Positions 46,794 to 54,918 of a DNA stretch of 64,000 nt are shown here, piece by piece. The position numbers and the translations under genes are program-made. How positions within the stretch are numbered: the stretch's first letter is position 1; each line of letters starts with the position of its first letter. The stretch is from Bacillota bacterium (GTDB lineage Bacteria; Bacillota; UBA4882; UBA8346): NCBI GenBank assembly GCA_023392595.1, contig JAEVYU010000055.1:1-64000 (forward strand), written 5' to 3'. The notes beneath the pieces were generated by a model. That model was given only the letters and a program-made list of their open reading frames with translations, made no database searches and was not told where the DNA came from.

Positions 46794-47118
46794 GTTTTAA
46801 GAAAAAAAGCCGGAAAGGATGGCCGGTTGGCAAGCTAGTAGAGCGTATCGTAAATAAATGGTAGTCAGAAATGGGGAAGATACGCTCTACCTAAGTAAAA
46901 CGTTCACAATCATTGAGTAGTTATTGAGAGAACGTTTTACGAGTCTGGCATCCTCCGGTTTGATATGGGTTTAGTACAATCGAAAAAATTGTTCCAAACG
47001 TTTGAGTTCGGCAGGAATCTGACTTTCCATAGCGAATGATCCGGGAAACAAAGTAAAAAAACATCCACTGTTTATAGAAAATCAGTATATTTATATCCAA
47101 AAATCAGGAGCTGTTATT
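46794..47118. promoter_or_regulatory. intergenic region with two stem-loops and a LacI-type operator
   Basis: First stem-loop: GTAGAGCGTATC (46838-46849) with GATACGCTCTAC (46879-46890), perfect 12 bp. Second: GTAAAACGTTC (46895-46905) with GAACGTTTTAC (46930-46940), perfect 11 bp. A palindrome CAAACGTTTG at 46995-47004 resembles LacI/GalR operators with a central CG and is likely bound by the regulator encoded at 47119. Confidence 0.6.
46995..47004. promoter_or_regulatory. LacI-family operator candidate
   Basis: CAAACGTTTG, a perfect 10-bp palindrome with the central CpG typical of LacI/GalR sites, about 115 bp before the LacI-family gene. The AACGTT core recurs in the stem-loop arms at 46895-46940. 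Confidence 0.55.
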
Positions 47119-48171
47119 ATGCCCGCTACCCTAAAAGATATTGCCGTAAAGGCTAAGGTTTCGATATCCACAGTCTCCCGGATCATTAACAACGATTTAT
47201 CCAAACCGGCTAGTCAAGAAACCCAGGAGAAGGTATGGAAAATTGTGCGGGAGCTTGGATATGTACCCAACCAAAATGCCCGGACTTTGGTGAAAAATCT
47301 GTCTTCTACAGAACAGTTGCAGAAAACCAAAGCCATTGGTTGTATTTTTACATCCACCAAAGATACCTTTAATGATCCTTTCTTTTCCTTTATAGCCCGC
47401 GGGGTTCAACTGGAAGCCGCCAAAAACAGTTATGTTTTAGGATACTCCTTTTCATCCTCCGACATGACTCAAGCGGCTTTATACAACAACATCACTGCCA
47501 ACAAAGTGGACGGTGCAGTCGTCTTGGGACGGTTTGACCGGGATTTTTTGGATTTGCTAAAGGCCAATTTCAGCAATCTGGTATATGCGGGACTTAATTA
47601 CGTCAACGGCGGATTCGATGAAGTGATTTGCGATGCATATCGTGCTTCGGTTTGTGCTGTAGAGTATTTGATTTCCCTAGGACACCGGCGCATCGGATAT
47701 CTGGGGCCGGTACCTGAGGATGTTGAAGTAATTAATGAGCACCGTTTTACCGGTTTTTGCCAGGCCATGGCGGAGAGGAACTTGGAAGTTTCAGCCTCTT
47801 GTTTCAAGTCTATAGAGCTAACTTCCGAGTCTAGTTATCAACGGATGAGAGAATTAATTGCAGAAGGGCCTTTACCCACGGCGTTTTTTTGCGCCAACGA
47901 CACGGTGGCCATTGGTGCAATGAAAGCGGTTCACGAAGCGGGGTTGGAAGTTCCCGCTGATGTGTCTTTCGTCGGTATTGATGATATTGAAATGTCTGCT
48001 TATGTGAGCCCGGCTTTGACTACTATCCGGGTTCCCAAGGAAGAATTGGGGAAATTTGCAGTGAAAATATTAATCGACCGGATCGAAGGGGGCCATGAAA
48101 TTCCCGTGAGACTGGATATTCCTTTTGAATTAGTGCTTCGGGAGAGTTGCGCTCCGGTAAAAGAAAGGTAA
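47119..48171 (+). CDS. LacI-family transcriptional regulator
   Basis: A 350-residue regulator with N-terminal HTH (ATLKDIAVKAKVSISTVSRIIN), hinge helix and a periplasmic-binding-protein-like effector domain (GYLGPVPEDVEVINEHRFTGF, AFFCANDTVAIGAMKAVHEAG, VPADVSFVGIDDIEMS). It opens the second half of the sugar-phosphate island and probably controls the downstream kinase, TPI-like, LarA-like and exporter genes. Confidence 0.93.
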   Translation: MPATLKDIAVKAKVSISTVSRIINNDLSKPASQETQEKVWKIVRELGYVPNQNARTLVKNLSSTEQLQKTKAIGCIFTSTKDTFNDPFFSFIARGVQLEAAKNSYVLGYSFSSSDMTQAALYNNITANKVDGAVVLGRFDRDFLDLLKANFSNLVYAGLNYVNGGFDEVICDAYRASVCAVEYLISLGHRRIGYLGPVPEDVEVINEHRFTGFCQAMAERNLEVSASCFKSIELTSESSYQRMRELIAEGPLPTAFFCANDTVAIGAMKAVHEAGLEVPADVSFVGIDDIEMSAYVSPALTTIRVPKEELGKFAVKILIDRIEGGHEIPVRLDIPFELVLRESCAPVKER

Positions 48172-48240
48172 TATTTTTTTTATTCCCCAATCCAAAGGTT
48201 TGGGGCAAACGATAAGAGACGAATAGAAAGGAGCATGACG

Positions 48241-49398
48241 ATGAAAGAAAAGATTTTAGTGGTCCATGGCGGTGGACCAACGGCAGTGATCAACGCTTCG
48301 CTGTATGGAGTGATTAAGGAGGCCTTCCGTCATCAAGAGATCGAAACGGTTTTGGGCGCAGCCGGCGGGGTTGACGGGGTGCTGGAGGAGAAATTCATTG
48401 ATTTTAAAACACAACCTCAGACGCTGATTGAACGGCTCCCGTTCACACCGGGATCGGCAATCGGAACTTCCCGGAGTAAGTTACGGAGTGACGATTATGA
48501 AGCTATCGTGGCGCAGCTGAGAAAGCACAACATCAAGTATTTATTATTCAACGGCGGTAACGGTTCCATGGACGCCTGCGGACGGATTCAGGATCTGGCA
48601 ACCTCTTACGGGATTCAGGTTTTGGGTATTCCCAAGACCATTGATAACGATATTGCCGTTACCGATCATTGCCCGGGTTTTGGGAGCGCCGCCCGGTACA
48701 TGGCGGTTTCGGTGGCGGAAGCGGCCTTGGATGTTAAGTCGCTGCCGATCCATGTATCCATTATTGAAGCCATGGGACGGAATGCCGGTTGGATAGCGGC
48801 ATCCAGCATTTTAGCCCGGAAAAAACCGGGTGATGCGCCGCATTTGGTTTATCTTCCAGAGCGGCCGTTTCAGGTGGCCGAGTTTTTGGAAGATGTCAGC
48901 CGGCTTCATCAAAAGCTGGGCGGAGTAGTGATTGTTGCCAGCGAAGGACTGGTGGATCAGGACCATAAGTCGGTGGTGCCGCCGCTGCTTACTAAAGGAA
49001 GAGATGTTTATTTCGGTGATGTCGGCACCCATTTGGCCATGTTGATATTGAAAGAATTGGGGATTAAGGCTCGCAGTGAGAAGCCGGGCCTTTTAGGACG
49101 GGCCTCGGCTACACTTCAATCCAGCGTTGACCGGGAGGAAGCGATCCGGGTCGGTGAATTTGCAGTTCAATCCTTATTAGCCGGAAAGACCGGCGCAATG
49201 GTGGGATACAAACGAGTCGGCAATCAGCCTTATTATTCCGAGACGGTGTTAATCCCTATTGGTGAAGTGATGTTGAATGAGAAAAAAGTGCCGGATATCT
49301 TTATTAACTCCCGCGGGAACGATATTGACGCCAGTTTCGTCGACTATTGCCAACCGTTGATAGGAGACCCGCTGCCGGAATATGCGGAATTCCGCTAA
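48241..49398 (+). CDS. PfkA-family 6-phosphofructokinase with atypical active-site loop
   Basis: A 385-residue phosphofructokinase. Start 48241 is preferred over 48235 because AAAGGAG then has proper spacing. Motifs: HGGGPTAVIN (nucleotide loop), GTSRSKLRSDD, NGGNGSMD (104-111), PKTIDND (131-137) and EAMGRNAGWIA. Lys in PKTIDND is typical of the pyrophosphate-dependent/long PFK clade, while Gly in NGS (instead of Asp) is the residue associated with ATP use; Asn replaces the usual catalytic-site Asp of GGDGS. Donor is most likely ATP, but this is inference. Acceptor may be fructose 6-phosphate or an analogue. Confidence 0.85.
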   Translation: MKEKILVVHGGGPTAVINASLYGVIKEAFRHQEIETVLGAAGGVDGVLEEKFIDFKTQPQTLIERLPFTPGSAIGTSRSKLRSDDYEAIVAQLRKHNIKYLLFNGGNGSMDACGRIQDLATSYGIQVLGIPKTIDNDIAVTDHCPGFGSAARYMAVSVAEAALDVKSLPIHVSIIEAMGRNAGWIAASSILARKKPGDAPHLVYLPERPFQVAEFLEDVSRLHQKLGGVVIVASEGLVDQDHKSVVPPLLTKGRDVYFGDVGTHLAMLILKELGIKARSEKPGLLGRASATLQSSVDREEAIRVGEFAVQSLLAGKTGAMVGYKRVGNQPYYSETVLIPIGEVMLNEKKVPDIFINSRGNDIDASFVDYCQPLIGDPLPEYAEFR

Positions 49399-49504
49399 AA
49401 ATCGGGGATGCAGTCTTAGCAGCACGACTGTGCTGCTACTCTATTAGAATTTAAGTGATTTGATGAAGAAATTTTTAAAAAGTTGAATGGAAGGACGTGA
49501 TGGC

Positions 49505-50440
49505 ATGCATCATATTTTTGTGAATTTAAAACGCTTTGAGGTTCCGAGAAAAATGGGAGGAGTATGTCCCATGGATGATTCGCGGCGCTGGATCGAGACG
49601 GTGATGGATGAAACGATTGCTTTGGGATTGGGAACGCTTCAGGAAATTCATCTTACGTTCCTCTTACCGGAGTCGTTGCTAGCTAACGCTTTGGATCAAG
49701 TTTGGCATTATACGGCCGGGCATACCCGCGCCATAAGCCTTGGCTGTCAGGGGGTTTACCGGGAAGATATTAAGCCGGGAAGTAATTTTGGCGCATTCAC
49801 CTCCAACCGTCCCGCGACTCCCATGCGGCTTTTGGGATGTGAGTGGGCGATGATTGGCCACTCGGAGGAGCGGAAAGATAAATTGGGGGTAATTGCCCAA
49901 TATGATCCGGAAAGCCTGACGGATTTAGCCCGGCAAAACCAGGCTAAAATGGCGGTGGATTCGCTAATCCATGCCGAAGTTATCAGCGCATTGCAGGCCG
50001 GCCTCAATACCTTGATCTGCGTCGGAGAGACGGCTGCGGAGAAAGGAGAGGGGGATTTCTCCGTTCAGAAACCACGTATCGAAGCGGTATTACGGGCTCA
50101 ATTGGAAGCTAACCTGAAAGGGGTGGCCGAATTCATTCCCGGTCGGCAAATTGTTATCGGGTATGAACCCATCTGGGCTATTGGCCCCGGTAAAACTCCG
50201 CCCGGAGCGGATTATATCGGTTTCGTCTCTGCTTTCATCAAACAAGCGGTCCAGGAATTATATGGTTTCACACCTGCGGTGGTTTATGGCGGCGGGTTAA
50301 AGGAAGAAAATGCGGCCATGATTGCCGGAATCCCGACTATCGATGGAGGCCTGGTTGCATTAACCCGGTTTACTGGAGAAATCGGTTTTTCCCCTGCGGA
50401 ACTCAAAGAGATCATCGATAAAGCTTACCAGGAAAATTAG
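49505..50440 (+). CDS. triosephosphate isomerase-like protein
   Basis: A 311-residue TIM-barrel isomerase, longer than canonical TPI (about 250). Catalytic residues remain: N7-L-K9 (for NWK), H119 in MIGHSEER, E221 in YEPIWAIGPGK and loop 6 after it. The phosphate-binding loops differ: YGGG (261-264) in place of YGGS and GGLVALTRFTG in place of the G-GG-ASL segment. Extra sequence lies at 130-155. It may isomerise a related triose or tetrose derivative, as other TPI paralogues do. ATG 49505 chosen for the GGAAGGACG ribosome site. Confidence 0.82.
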   Translation: MHHIFVNLKRFEVPRKMGGVCPMDDSRRWIETVMDETIALGLGTLQEIHLTFLLPESLLANALDQVWHYTAGHTRAISLGCQGVYREDIKPGSNFGAFTSNRPATPMRLLGCEWAMIGHSEERKDKLGVIAQYDPESLTDLARQNQAKMAVDSLIHAEVISALQAGLNTLICVGETAAEKGEGDFSVQKPRIEAVLRAQLEANLKGVAEFIPGRQIVIGYEPIWAIGPGKTPPGADYIGFVSAFIKQAVQELYGFTPAVVYGGGLKEENAAMIAGIPTIDGGLVALTRFTGEIGFSPAELKEIIDKAYQEN

Positions 50441-50477
50441 GGAGTGACCGGTGGTTTTTCTTAGACTGGTCAGAACG

Positions 50478-50501
50478 CCATTGGCAGCCTAATGCCAATG
50501 G
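50478..50501 (+). other. hairpin in the TPI-LarA intergenic gap
   Basis: CCATTGGC (50478-50485) and GCCAATGG (50494-50501), perfect 8-bp stem, directly before the GGGGGT ribosome site of the LarA-like gene. No T-run follows, so it is more likely an mRNA processing or translation-control element than a terminator. Confidence 0.5.
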
Positions 50502-50526
50502 TGGAATAAAAAAAGGGGGTCATTTT

Positions 50527-52014
50527 ATGAAGAAATTAGCGTTTGAATATGGACAAGGATTAATGGAAGCCAATCTCCCCGATAACACGGATATTTTTAT
50601 TCCGGGAGAGACGGTTCCCGATCCGCCCTGTATTCCCCAGGAAAAACTGGTTGAGGCGACCAGAGAGTCGATTCTGCATCCGATTGGTATGGAACCCCTT
50701 GCGAAGTTGGCGAAGAAAGGCTCAAAAGTTACGATTATTTTTCCGGATCGAGTAAAGGGCGGCGAACAACCGACTGCCCACCGGAAAATTTCGATTCCGA
50801 TCATCCTTGAGGAACTCTATAAAGCCGGTGTTGAGAAAAAGGACATCCTTTTAATCTGCTCCAATGGTCTGCACCGTAAGAATACCAAGGAAGAGATTTT
50901 TAACGTGCTTGGCCCGGAGCTGTTTCACGAATTCTGGTATTCCCATCAAATTATCAACCATGACAGCGAGGATTACGAACATCTGGTGGATTTGGGAACA
51001 ACGGAGAATGGCGACCCTGTTTTGATGAACAAATATGTCTATGATTCCGATGTTGCGATACTAATCGGACATACCCAGGGTAACCCCTATGGAGGATATT
51101 CCGGCGGCTACAAGCACTGCGCCACCGGTATCACCCATTGGAGAAGCATCGCCTCACACCACGTGCCGCAGGTCATGCACAGAAAGGATTTTACACCGGT
51201 CAGCGGCCATTCCATGATGCGCACCAAGTTTGATGAAATTGGGCAGCACATGGAAAAATGCATGGGTAAAAAGTTTTTCTGTTGCGATGCGGTTCTGGAT
51301 ACCTATTCGCGCCAGATCGAAATCAACAGCGGATATGCTAAAGAAATGCAGCCAAAATCCTGGATTGCGGCAGACAAACGCACCTATGTCCATTGGGCGG
51401 AGAAGAAGTACGATGTTGTCGTATTTGGTATGCCTCAGTTTTTCCATTACGGCAACGGAATGGGTACCAACCCGATTATGATGATGCAAGCGCTGTCTGC
51501 GCAGATTATCCGCTTTAAACGGGTACTCAAGGATAACTGTGTGATTTTGTGTTCCTCCATTTGCAACGGCTATTTTCACGAGGAGCTTTGGCCTTATCTT
51601 CCGGAAATGTATGATATGTTCCAAAAGGACTATATGAACATTTTACCGGATGTGGACCGTTACGGCGAGTATTTTGCAACCAATGAGGAATATATCCGTC
51701 AATACCGTTACGGCAATGCGTTCCATCCGTTTCATGGATTTTCCATGATCAGTTGCGGCCATATCGCCGAACAGAACACGGCCGCCATTTATATTGTTGG
51801 CGCGCAGAACCCGGGCATTGCAAGAGGTATGGGCCTTAAAACCAGAGCAACCTTTGAGGAAGCGCTGGAAGATGCCAAGAAAAAGTATGTCGGTGAAAAT
51901 CCGAATATCCTGGCTTTGCCGCGAACTTATAAACTGGCTTCCGTTCACCTTTGCATGAAGAATGAGCCCTATGACGGAACCAACGGTTTTGCAAACTGTG
52001 GTTTTCATGATTAG
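50527..52014 (+). CDS. LarA-family (nickel-pincer) racemase/epimerase
   Basis: A 495-residue protein of the LarA/DUF2088 family. Candidate key residues: GLHRKNT (H116), INHDSED (H145), YSGGYKHCATGI (K196, the position to which the nickel-pincer nucleotide is attached in LarA) and a later HHVPQV. Such enzymes racemise or epimerise alpha-hydroxy acids via hydride transfer. The cofactor genes larBCE are not in the window. Downstream of TPI-like and directly upstream of a TauE/SafE exporter (17-nt gap), it may act on a hydroxy-acid end product of the island. Confidence 0.82.
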   Translation: MKKLAFEYGQGLMEANLPDNTDIFIPGETVPDPPCIPQEKLVEATRESILHPIGMEPLAKLAKKGSKVTIIFPDRVKGGEQPTAHRKISIPIILEELYKAGVEKKDILLICSNGLHRKNTKEEIFNVLGPELFHEFWYSHQIINHDSEDYEHLVDLGTTENGDPVLMNKYVYDSDVAILIGHTQGNPYGGYSGGYKHCATGITHWRSIASHHVPQVMHRKDFTPVSGHSMMRTKFDEIGQHMEKCMGKKFFCCDAVLDTYSRQIEINSGYAKEMQPKSWIAADKRTYVHWAEKKYDVVVFGMPQFFHYGNGMGTNPIMMMQALSAQIIRFKRVLKDNCVILCSSICNGYFHEELWPYLPEMYDMFQKDYMNILPDVDRYGEYFATNEEYIRQYRYGNAFHPFHGFSMISCGHIAEQNTAAIYIVGAQNPGIARGMGLKTRATFEEALEDAKKKYVGENPNILALPRTYKLASVHLCMKNEPYDGTNGFANCGFHD

Positions 52015-52031
52015 TAAAGGAGTAATCTTCA

Positions 52032-52946
52032 ATGTGGCAAATTCATTTATCGATGGCCGACATGAATATTTATTGGCCGGGGTTGGTTTTACTTGGCGCA
52101 TTCATCGGTTTTCTTACCGGTATGTTTGGTGTGGGGGGAGGATTTCTCCTAACGCCGTTGCTTAAAATCGTTTTTGGCATTCCTTATCCCATAGCAGTGG
52201 GAAGTGATTTACTGCAGATTTTTATCAACGGCACTTTTTCGGCCTGGAGACATTGGAAATATAAACATGTTGATTTAATCATGGGCATGGTTATGGCTGT
52301 GGGTTCTTTGGGAGGCACCGAGGTTGGAGTCCGGCTTTTAAAAATGCTTAATAATGGCGGACAGGTGGTCATCAATTCTCACTCTATGCCTATATTAGAT
52401 TTGGTGTTAAACGGGATATTTTTAATATTAATGGTGGGGGTAGCGATTCTTATCTGGAAAGAAACCTCCAACTCATCGGAAGAAGAAGTGGCAGTCTCCT
52501 CCTTGTCGAAACGTTTGCAGGCTTGCCGTATTCTTCCGCAATTGGAGTTCCCCCATTCCGGGATTTCATCAATGAGTATTTGGGTTCCGCTCGGGATCAG
52601 TTTTTTTGTGGGAATTTTGACCGGTTTTTTGGGTGTAGGGGGAGGATTTATCAATTTCCCTTTGATGGTGTATGTCCTTGGTATGCCAACTGCCGTGGCC
52701 GTTGGAACCGGCGCCTTTCAATTGCTGTTTTCTACCGGTTATGGAGCCTTTCGTCATGCGCTGCAAGGTCATGTGGAAATTTTACTGGTCGCTTTTTTGC
52801 TTATCGGGTCTTTGGCAGGAGTTCAACTGGGAGTTCATACATCCCGGCTTTTCGGTGGCAGGAAGATTCGCAAATATTTTGCATGGATCCTCGTTTTGGC
52901 AATTGGAATTATTGTATGGGATGTAATTCGTGAAATTTGGTTTTAG
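52032..52946 (+). CDS. TauE/SafE family exporter
   Basis: A 304-residue membrane protein with eight or so helices and two internal repeats, each marked by a G(M/L)(F/G)GVGGGF motif (about residues 33 and 201). The family includes exporters of sulfite, sulfoacetate and related organosulfonates. AGGAG at 52018 and the start at 52032 follow LarA-like by 17 nt. It is the intact paralogue of the pseudogene at 27045. Confidence 0.88.
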   Translation: MWQIHLSMADMNIYWPGLVLLGAFIGFLTGMFGVGGGFLLTPLLKIVFGIPYPIAVGSDLLQIFINGTFSAWRHWKYKHVDLIMGMVMAVGSLGGTEVGVRLLKMLNNGGQVVINSHSMPILDLVLNGIFLILMVGVAILIWKETSNSSEEEVAVSSLSKRLQACRILPQLEFPHSGISSMSIWVPLGISFFVGILTGFLGVGGGFINFPLMVYVLGMPTAVAVGTGAFQLLFSTGYGAFRHALQGHVEILLVAFLLIGSLAGVQLGVHTSRLFGGRKIRKYFAWILVLAIGIIVWDVIREIWF

Positions 52947-53001
52947 TGGCGTTTCAAAAAGACGAGGGTCCCAAAAAATTTTCTCGCAAAAAGTAACGTT
53001 T

Positions 53002-53033
53002 GAAAAAAGGAAGCCTTCCGACTTCCTTTTTTC
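53002..53033 (+). terminator. Rho-independent terminator ending the sugar-phosphate island
   Basis: GAAAAAAGGAAG (53002-53013) and CTTCCTTTTTTC (53022-53033), perfect 12-bp stem with its own T-run. Confidence 0.85.
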
Positions 53034-53105
53034 ATAGTAATATCTACAATCGGTAACGATCCATCGGAACCGGGCGGATTTGGAGCGGAGGATTAAGATT
53101 CATTC

Positions 53106-53828
53106 ATGGAAAGATATGGATTAATATTTATAATATGTTTTGCGGGAAGCCTGATTCAAGGTTCTTTGAGCTTTGGGTACGGAATATTTGTCATGTCGGT
53201 GTTGTCGTTAATTCTCCCGTTAAAAACAACTTCAGTGCTGGTTGCGATTAGTTCGTTATTTATCAGTTTTACTGTCTGTTGCAAGCTCCGGGGGAAAATT
53301 AACTACAAGGCAATTTGGCCGCCTTTGGCAGCAGGGTTGCTTTTTATACCGGTAGGTGTATTTATTCTTGGTATTTGCGATGAAAAAGCTCTCCGAAAAA
53401 TTTTGGGTGCCAGTATTATTTTGATGGCTGTTTTTTTCTTGACAACCGTTGGAAAAAAAGTCCCCATGAAGACGAATATTAAAAATCAATTGTTAGCCGG
53501 AATAACCAGCGGGATATTCAATGGCCTATTTAATATGGGAGGCCCGCCCCTGGTGTTTTATCTGGCCCATACCATTGAAGATAGCCTTTCCTACAAAGCC
53601 AGCCTGGAGTTTATTTTTATCGTCTCCGGGGTTATTGTCTTGATAAGCCATGGCATCTGCGGAAATCTTACTGGGGAAATTATCCCCTATGTGATACTAT
53701 CCTTTTTCGCAACCGTTATCGGAAGCATACTGGGGCTTAAAATTTTTGCAAGACTTGATAAAAAAATATTAACCGGTACAATTGATTGGTTAATGTTAGG
53801 ATTGGGAGTCATTTTAATATTGAATTAG
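53106..53828 (+). CDS. TauE/SafE family membrane protein (short form)
   Basis: A 240-residue membrane protein with about seven to eight helices, distant from the exporter at 52032; the second half carries LLAGITSGIFNGLFNMGGPP, a typical family segment, and the first LIQGSLSFGYG. It follows a terminator, so it is a separate unit. Likely an anion or organosulfur exporter; substrate unknown. Confidence 0.8.
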   Translation: MERYGLIFIICFAGSLIQGSLSFGYGIFVMSVLSLILPLKTTSVLVAISSLFISFTVCCKLRGKINYKAIWPPLAAGLLFIPVGVFILGICDEKALRKILGASIILMAVFFLTTVGKKVPMKTNIKNQLLAGITSGIFNGLFNMGGPPLVFYLAHTIEDSLSYKASLEFIFIVSGVIVLISHGICGNLTGEIIPYVILSFFATVIGSILGLKIFARLDKKILTGTIDWLMLGLGVILILN

Positions 53829-53839
53829 AGAGCAACCGG

Positions 53840-54496
53840 TTAAGATACTTGTTCTTCCGGCCTGCGGATAATGATCTGCAGGCCATCGCCGTTGCAAACC
53901 ATGTCAAAAGATTGAATCCCGGCTTGAATGATTTTCTCCCGGATTTTTTCCATTCGGTTACGCCAGATATCTCCATTAAGCTGTTCCGATAATTTAATTC
54001 CATAATCTTTTAGCCTCTTTTCAATGCTGTTCCACTTTTGCCCATCCCAAGAATCATCTCCAAGATAAGCCGTACCGCCTGGCGCCAAAACTCGGTAAAT
54101 TTCCTGAAAAGTTTTTTGGGGACTGCGCCAATTGAAAATTGATTTGCGAAAAACGACCAAATGGATTTGGCCATCCTCTACGGGAATTTTTAAAGGACTG
54201 CCCTTAACCATGGTAACCTCTTTTTCCATGTAGTTTTGTTTAATCTGGAAAGCTAAATGATTCAAAATATCTTCCGAATTTTCCATGAGATAAATTTGCA
54301 TCCCGGTCAACTGAGCCATAGCCACTCCTAGAAAACAGTTATCACCATTGATTTCTAAGAAATTACCGTTGCGGATACCGGTTTTTTCAATGATGGTTTG
54401 CGCGACAGCCCAATAAGATGAAAAAGGCAATTTGCGTTTAACGGGCTGAAGAGAAAGATGATCCATAGAGGGTGGTACTAAAGCATTATTTATCAT
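53840..54496 (-). CDS. class I SAM-dependent methyltransferase
   Basis: A 218-residue Methyltransf_11-type protein with motif I FLEINGDNCFLG (modified from LD-G-G-G) and YRVLAPGGTAYLGDD as motif III. GGAGGTCC (minus strand) is the ribosome site. It diverges from anfH; the two share a 422-bp region in which both leaders begin with matching TAGTT-rich elements. Coregulation with the nitrogenase is therefore likely (inference). The substrate is unknown. It ends convergently with the TauE-like gene. Confidence 0.85.
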   Translation of the reverse strand: MINNALVPPSMDHLSLQPVKRKLPFSSYWAVAQTIIEKTGIRNGNFLEINGDNCFLGVAMAQLTGMQIYLMENSEDILNHLAFQIKQNYMEKEVTMVKGSPLKIPVEDGQIHLVVFRKSIFNWRSPQKTFQEIYRVLAPGGTAYLGDDSWDGQKWNSIEKRLKDYGIKLSEQLNGDIWRNRMEKIREKIIQAGIQSFDMVCNGDGLQIIIRRPEEQVS

Positions 54497-54527
54497 CTCC
54501 GGACCTCCTAGCTAAAATAATTTAAAT

Positions 54528-54547
54528 AAACTAAAACTAACTAAAAC
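54528..54547 (-). promoter_or_regulatory. TAGTT-repeat element in methyltransferase leader
   Basis: Minus strand reads GTTTTAGTTAGTTTTAGTTT. It lies at about +6 to +25 of the predicted methyltransferase transcript and is nearly identical to the anfH element at 54764 in opposite orientation. Confidence 0.6.
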
Positions 54548-54559
54548 AAACTTATTGTC

Positions 54560-54588
54560 ATTATACGGTAGGAGCTCCAAAAACACAA
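54560..54588 (-). promoter_or_regulatory. sigma-A type promoter of the methyltransferase gene
   Basis: On the minus strand TTGTGT (54588-54583), 17-nt spacer, TATAAT (54565-54560). Perfect -10, weaker -35. Confidence 0.6.
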
Positions 54589-54716
54589 GTCGAATTCCGA
54601 AAGAATATGACATCAACATAACATGAAAACGCCATTTTTGAGGAACAAAGGAGAAGGAAAAAAGCATATTTTTAATTTTTGTTAACTTCATGTCATAATA
54701 TTTAACATTTAAAGGG

Positions 54717-54745
54717 TTGACATCTGTCGAGAATTACCATAAAAT
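54717..54745 (+). promoter_or_regulatory. sigma-A type promoter of the anf operon
   Basis: TTGACA (54717-54722), 17-nt spacer, TAAAAT (54740-54745). No sigma-54 (GG-N10-GC) site was seen, so expression should not need an AnfA/NifA-type activator. Confidence 0.75.
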
Positions 54746-54763
54746 ACCCACATGAGATGTTTT

Positions 54764-54781
54764 GGTTAGTTTTAGTTAGTT
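54764..54781 (+). promoter_or_regulatory. TAGTT-repeat element in anfH leader
   Basis: GGTTAGTTTTAGTTAGTT lies at about +12 to +29 of the predicted anf transcript, mirroring the element in the divergent methyltransferase leader. It could be an operator or an RNA-level site. Confidence 0.6.
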
Positions 54782-54918
54782 ATAAGTTTGAAGGCGGCAA
54801 AAAACATAACATCAACATTACAACCAGAATTGCCCAAACTGAAATTTGGAAGGGAGGCGCAGTTAAAATCGTTGGGTAGGCCATAACAAGGTCTTAAAAA
54901 TAAAAAGGAGCTATGAAC

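Noticed and set aside
54497..54918. Sigma-54 promoter for anfH
   Set aside because: No GG-N10-GC element; a good TTGACA-N17-TAAAAT promoter explains expression.
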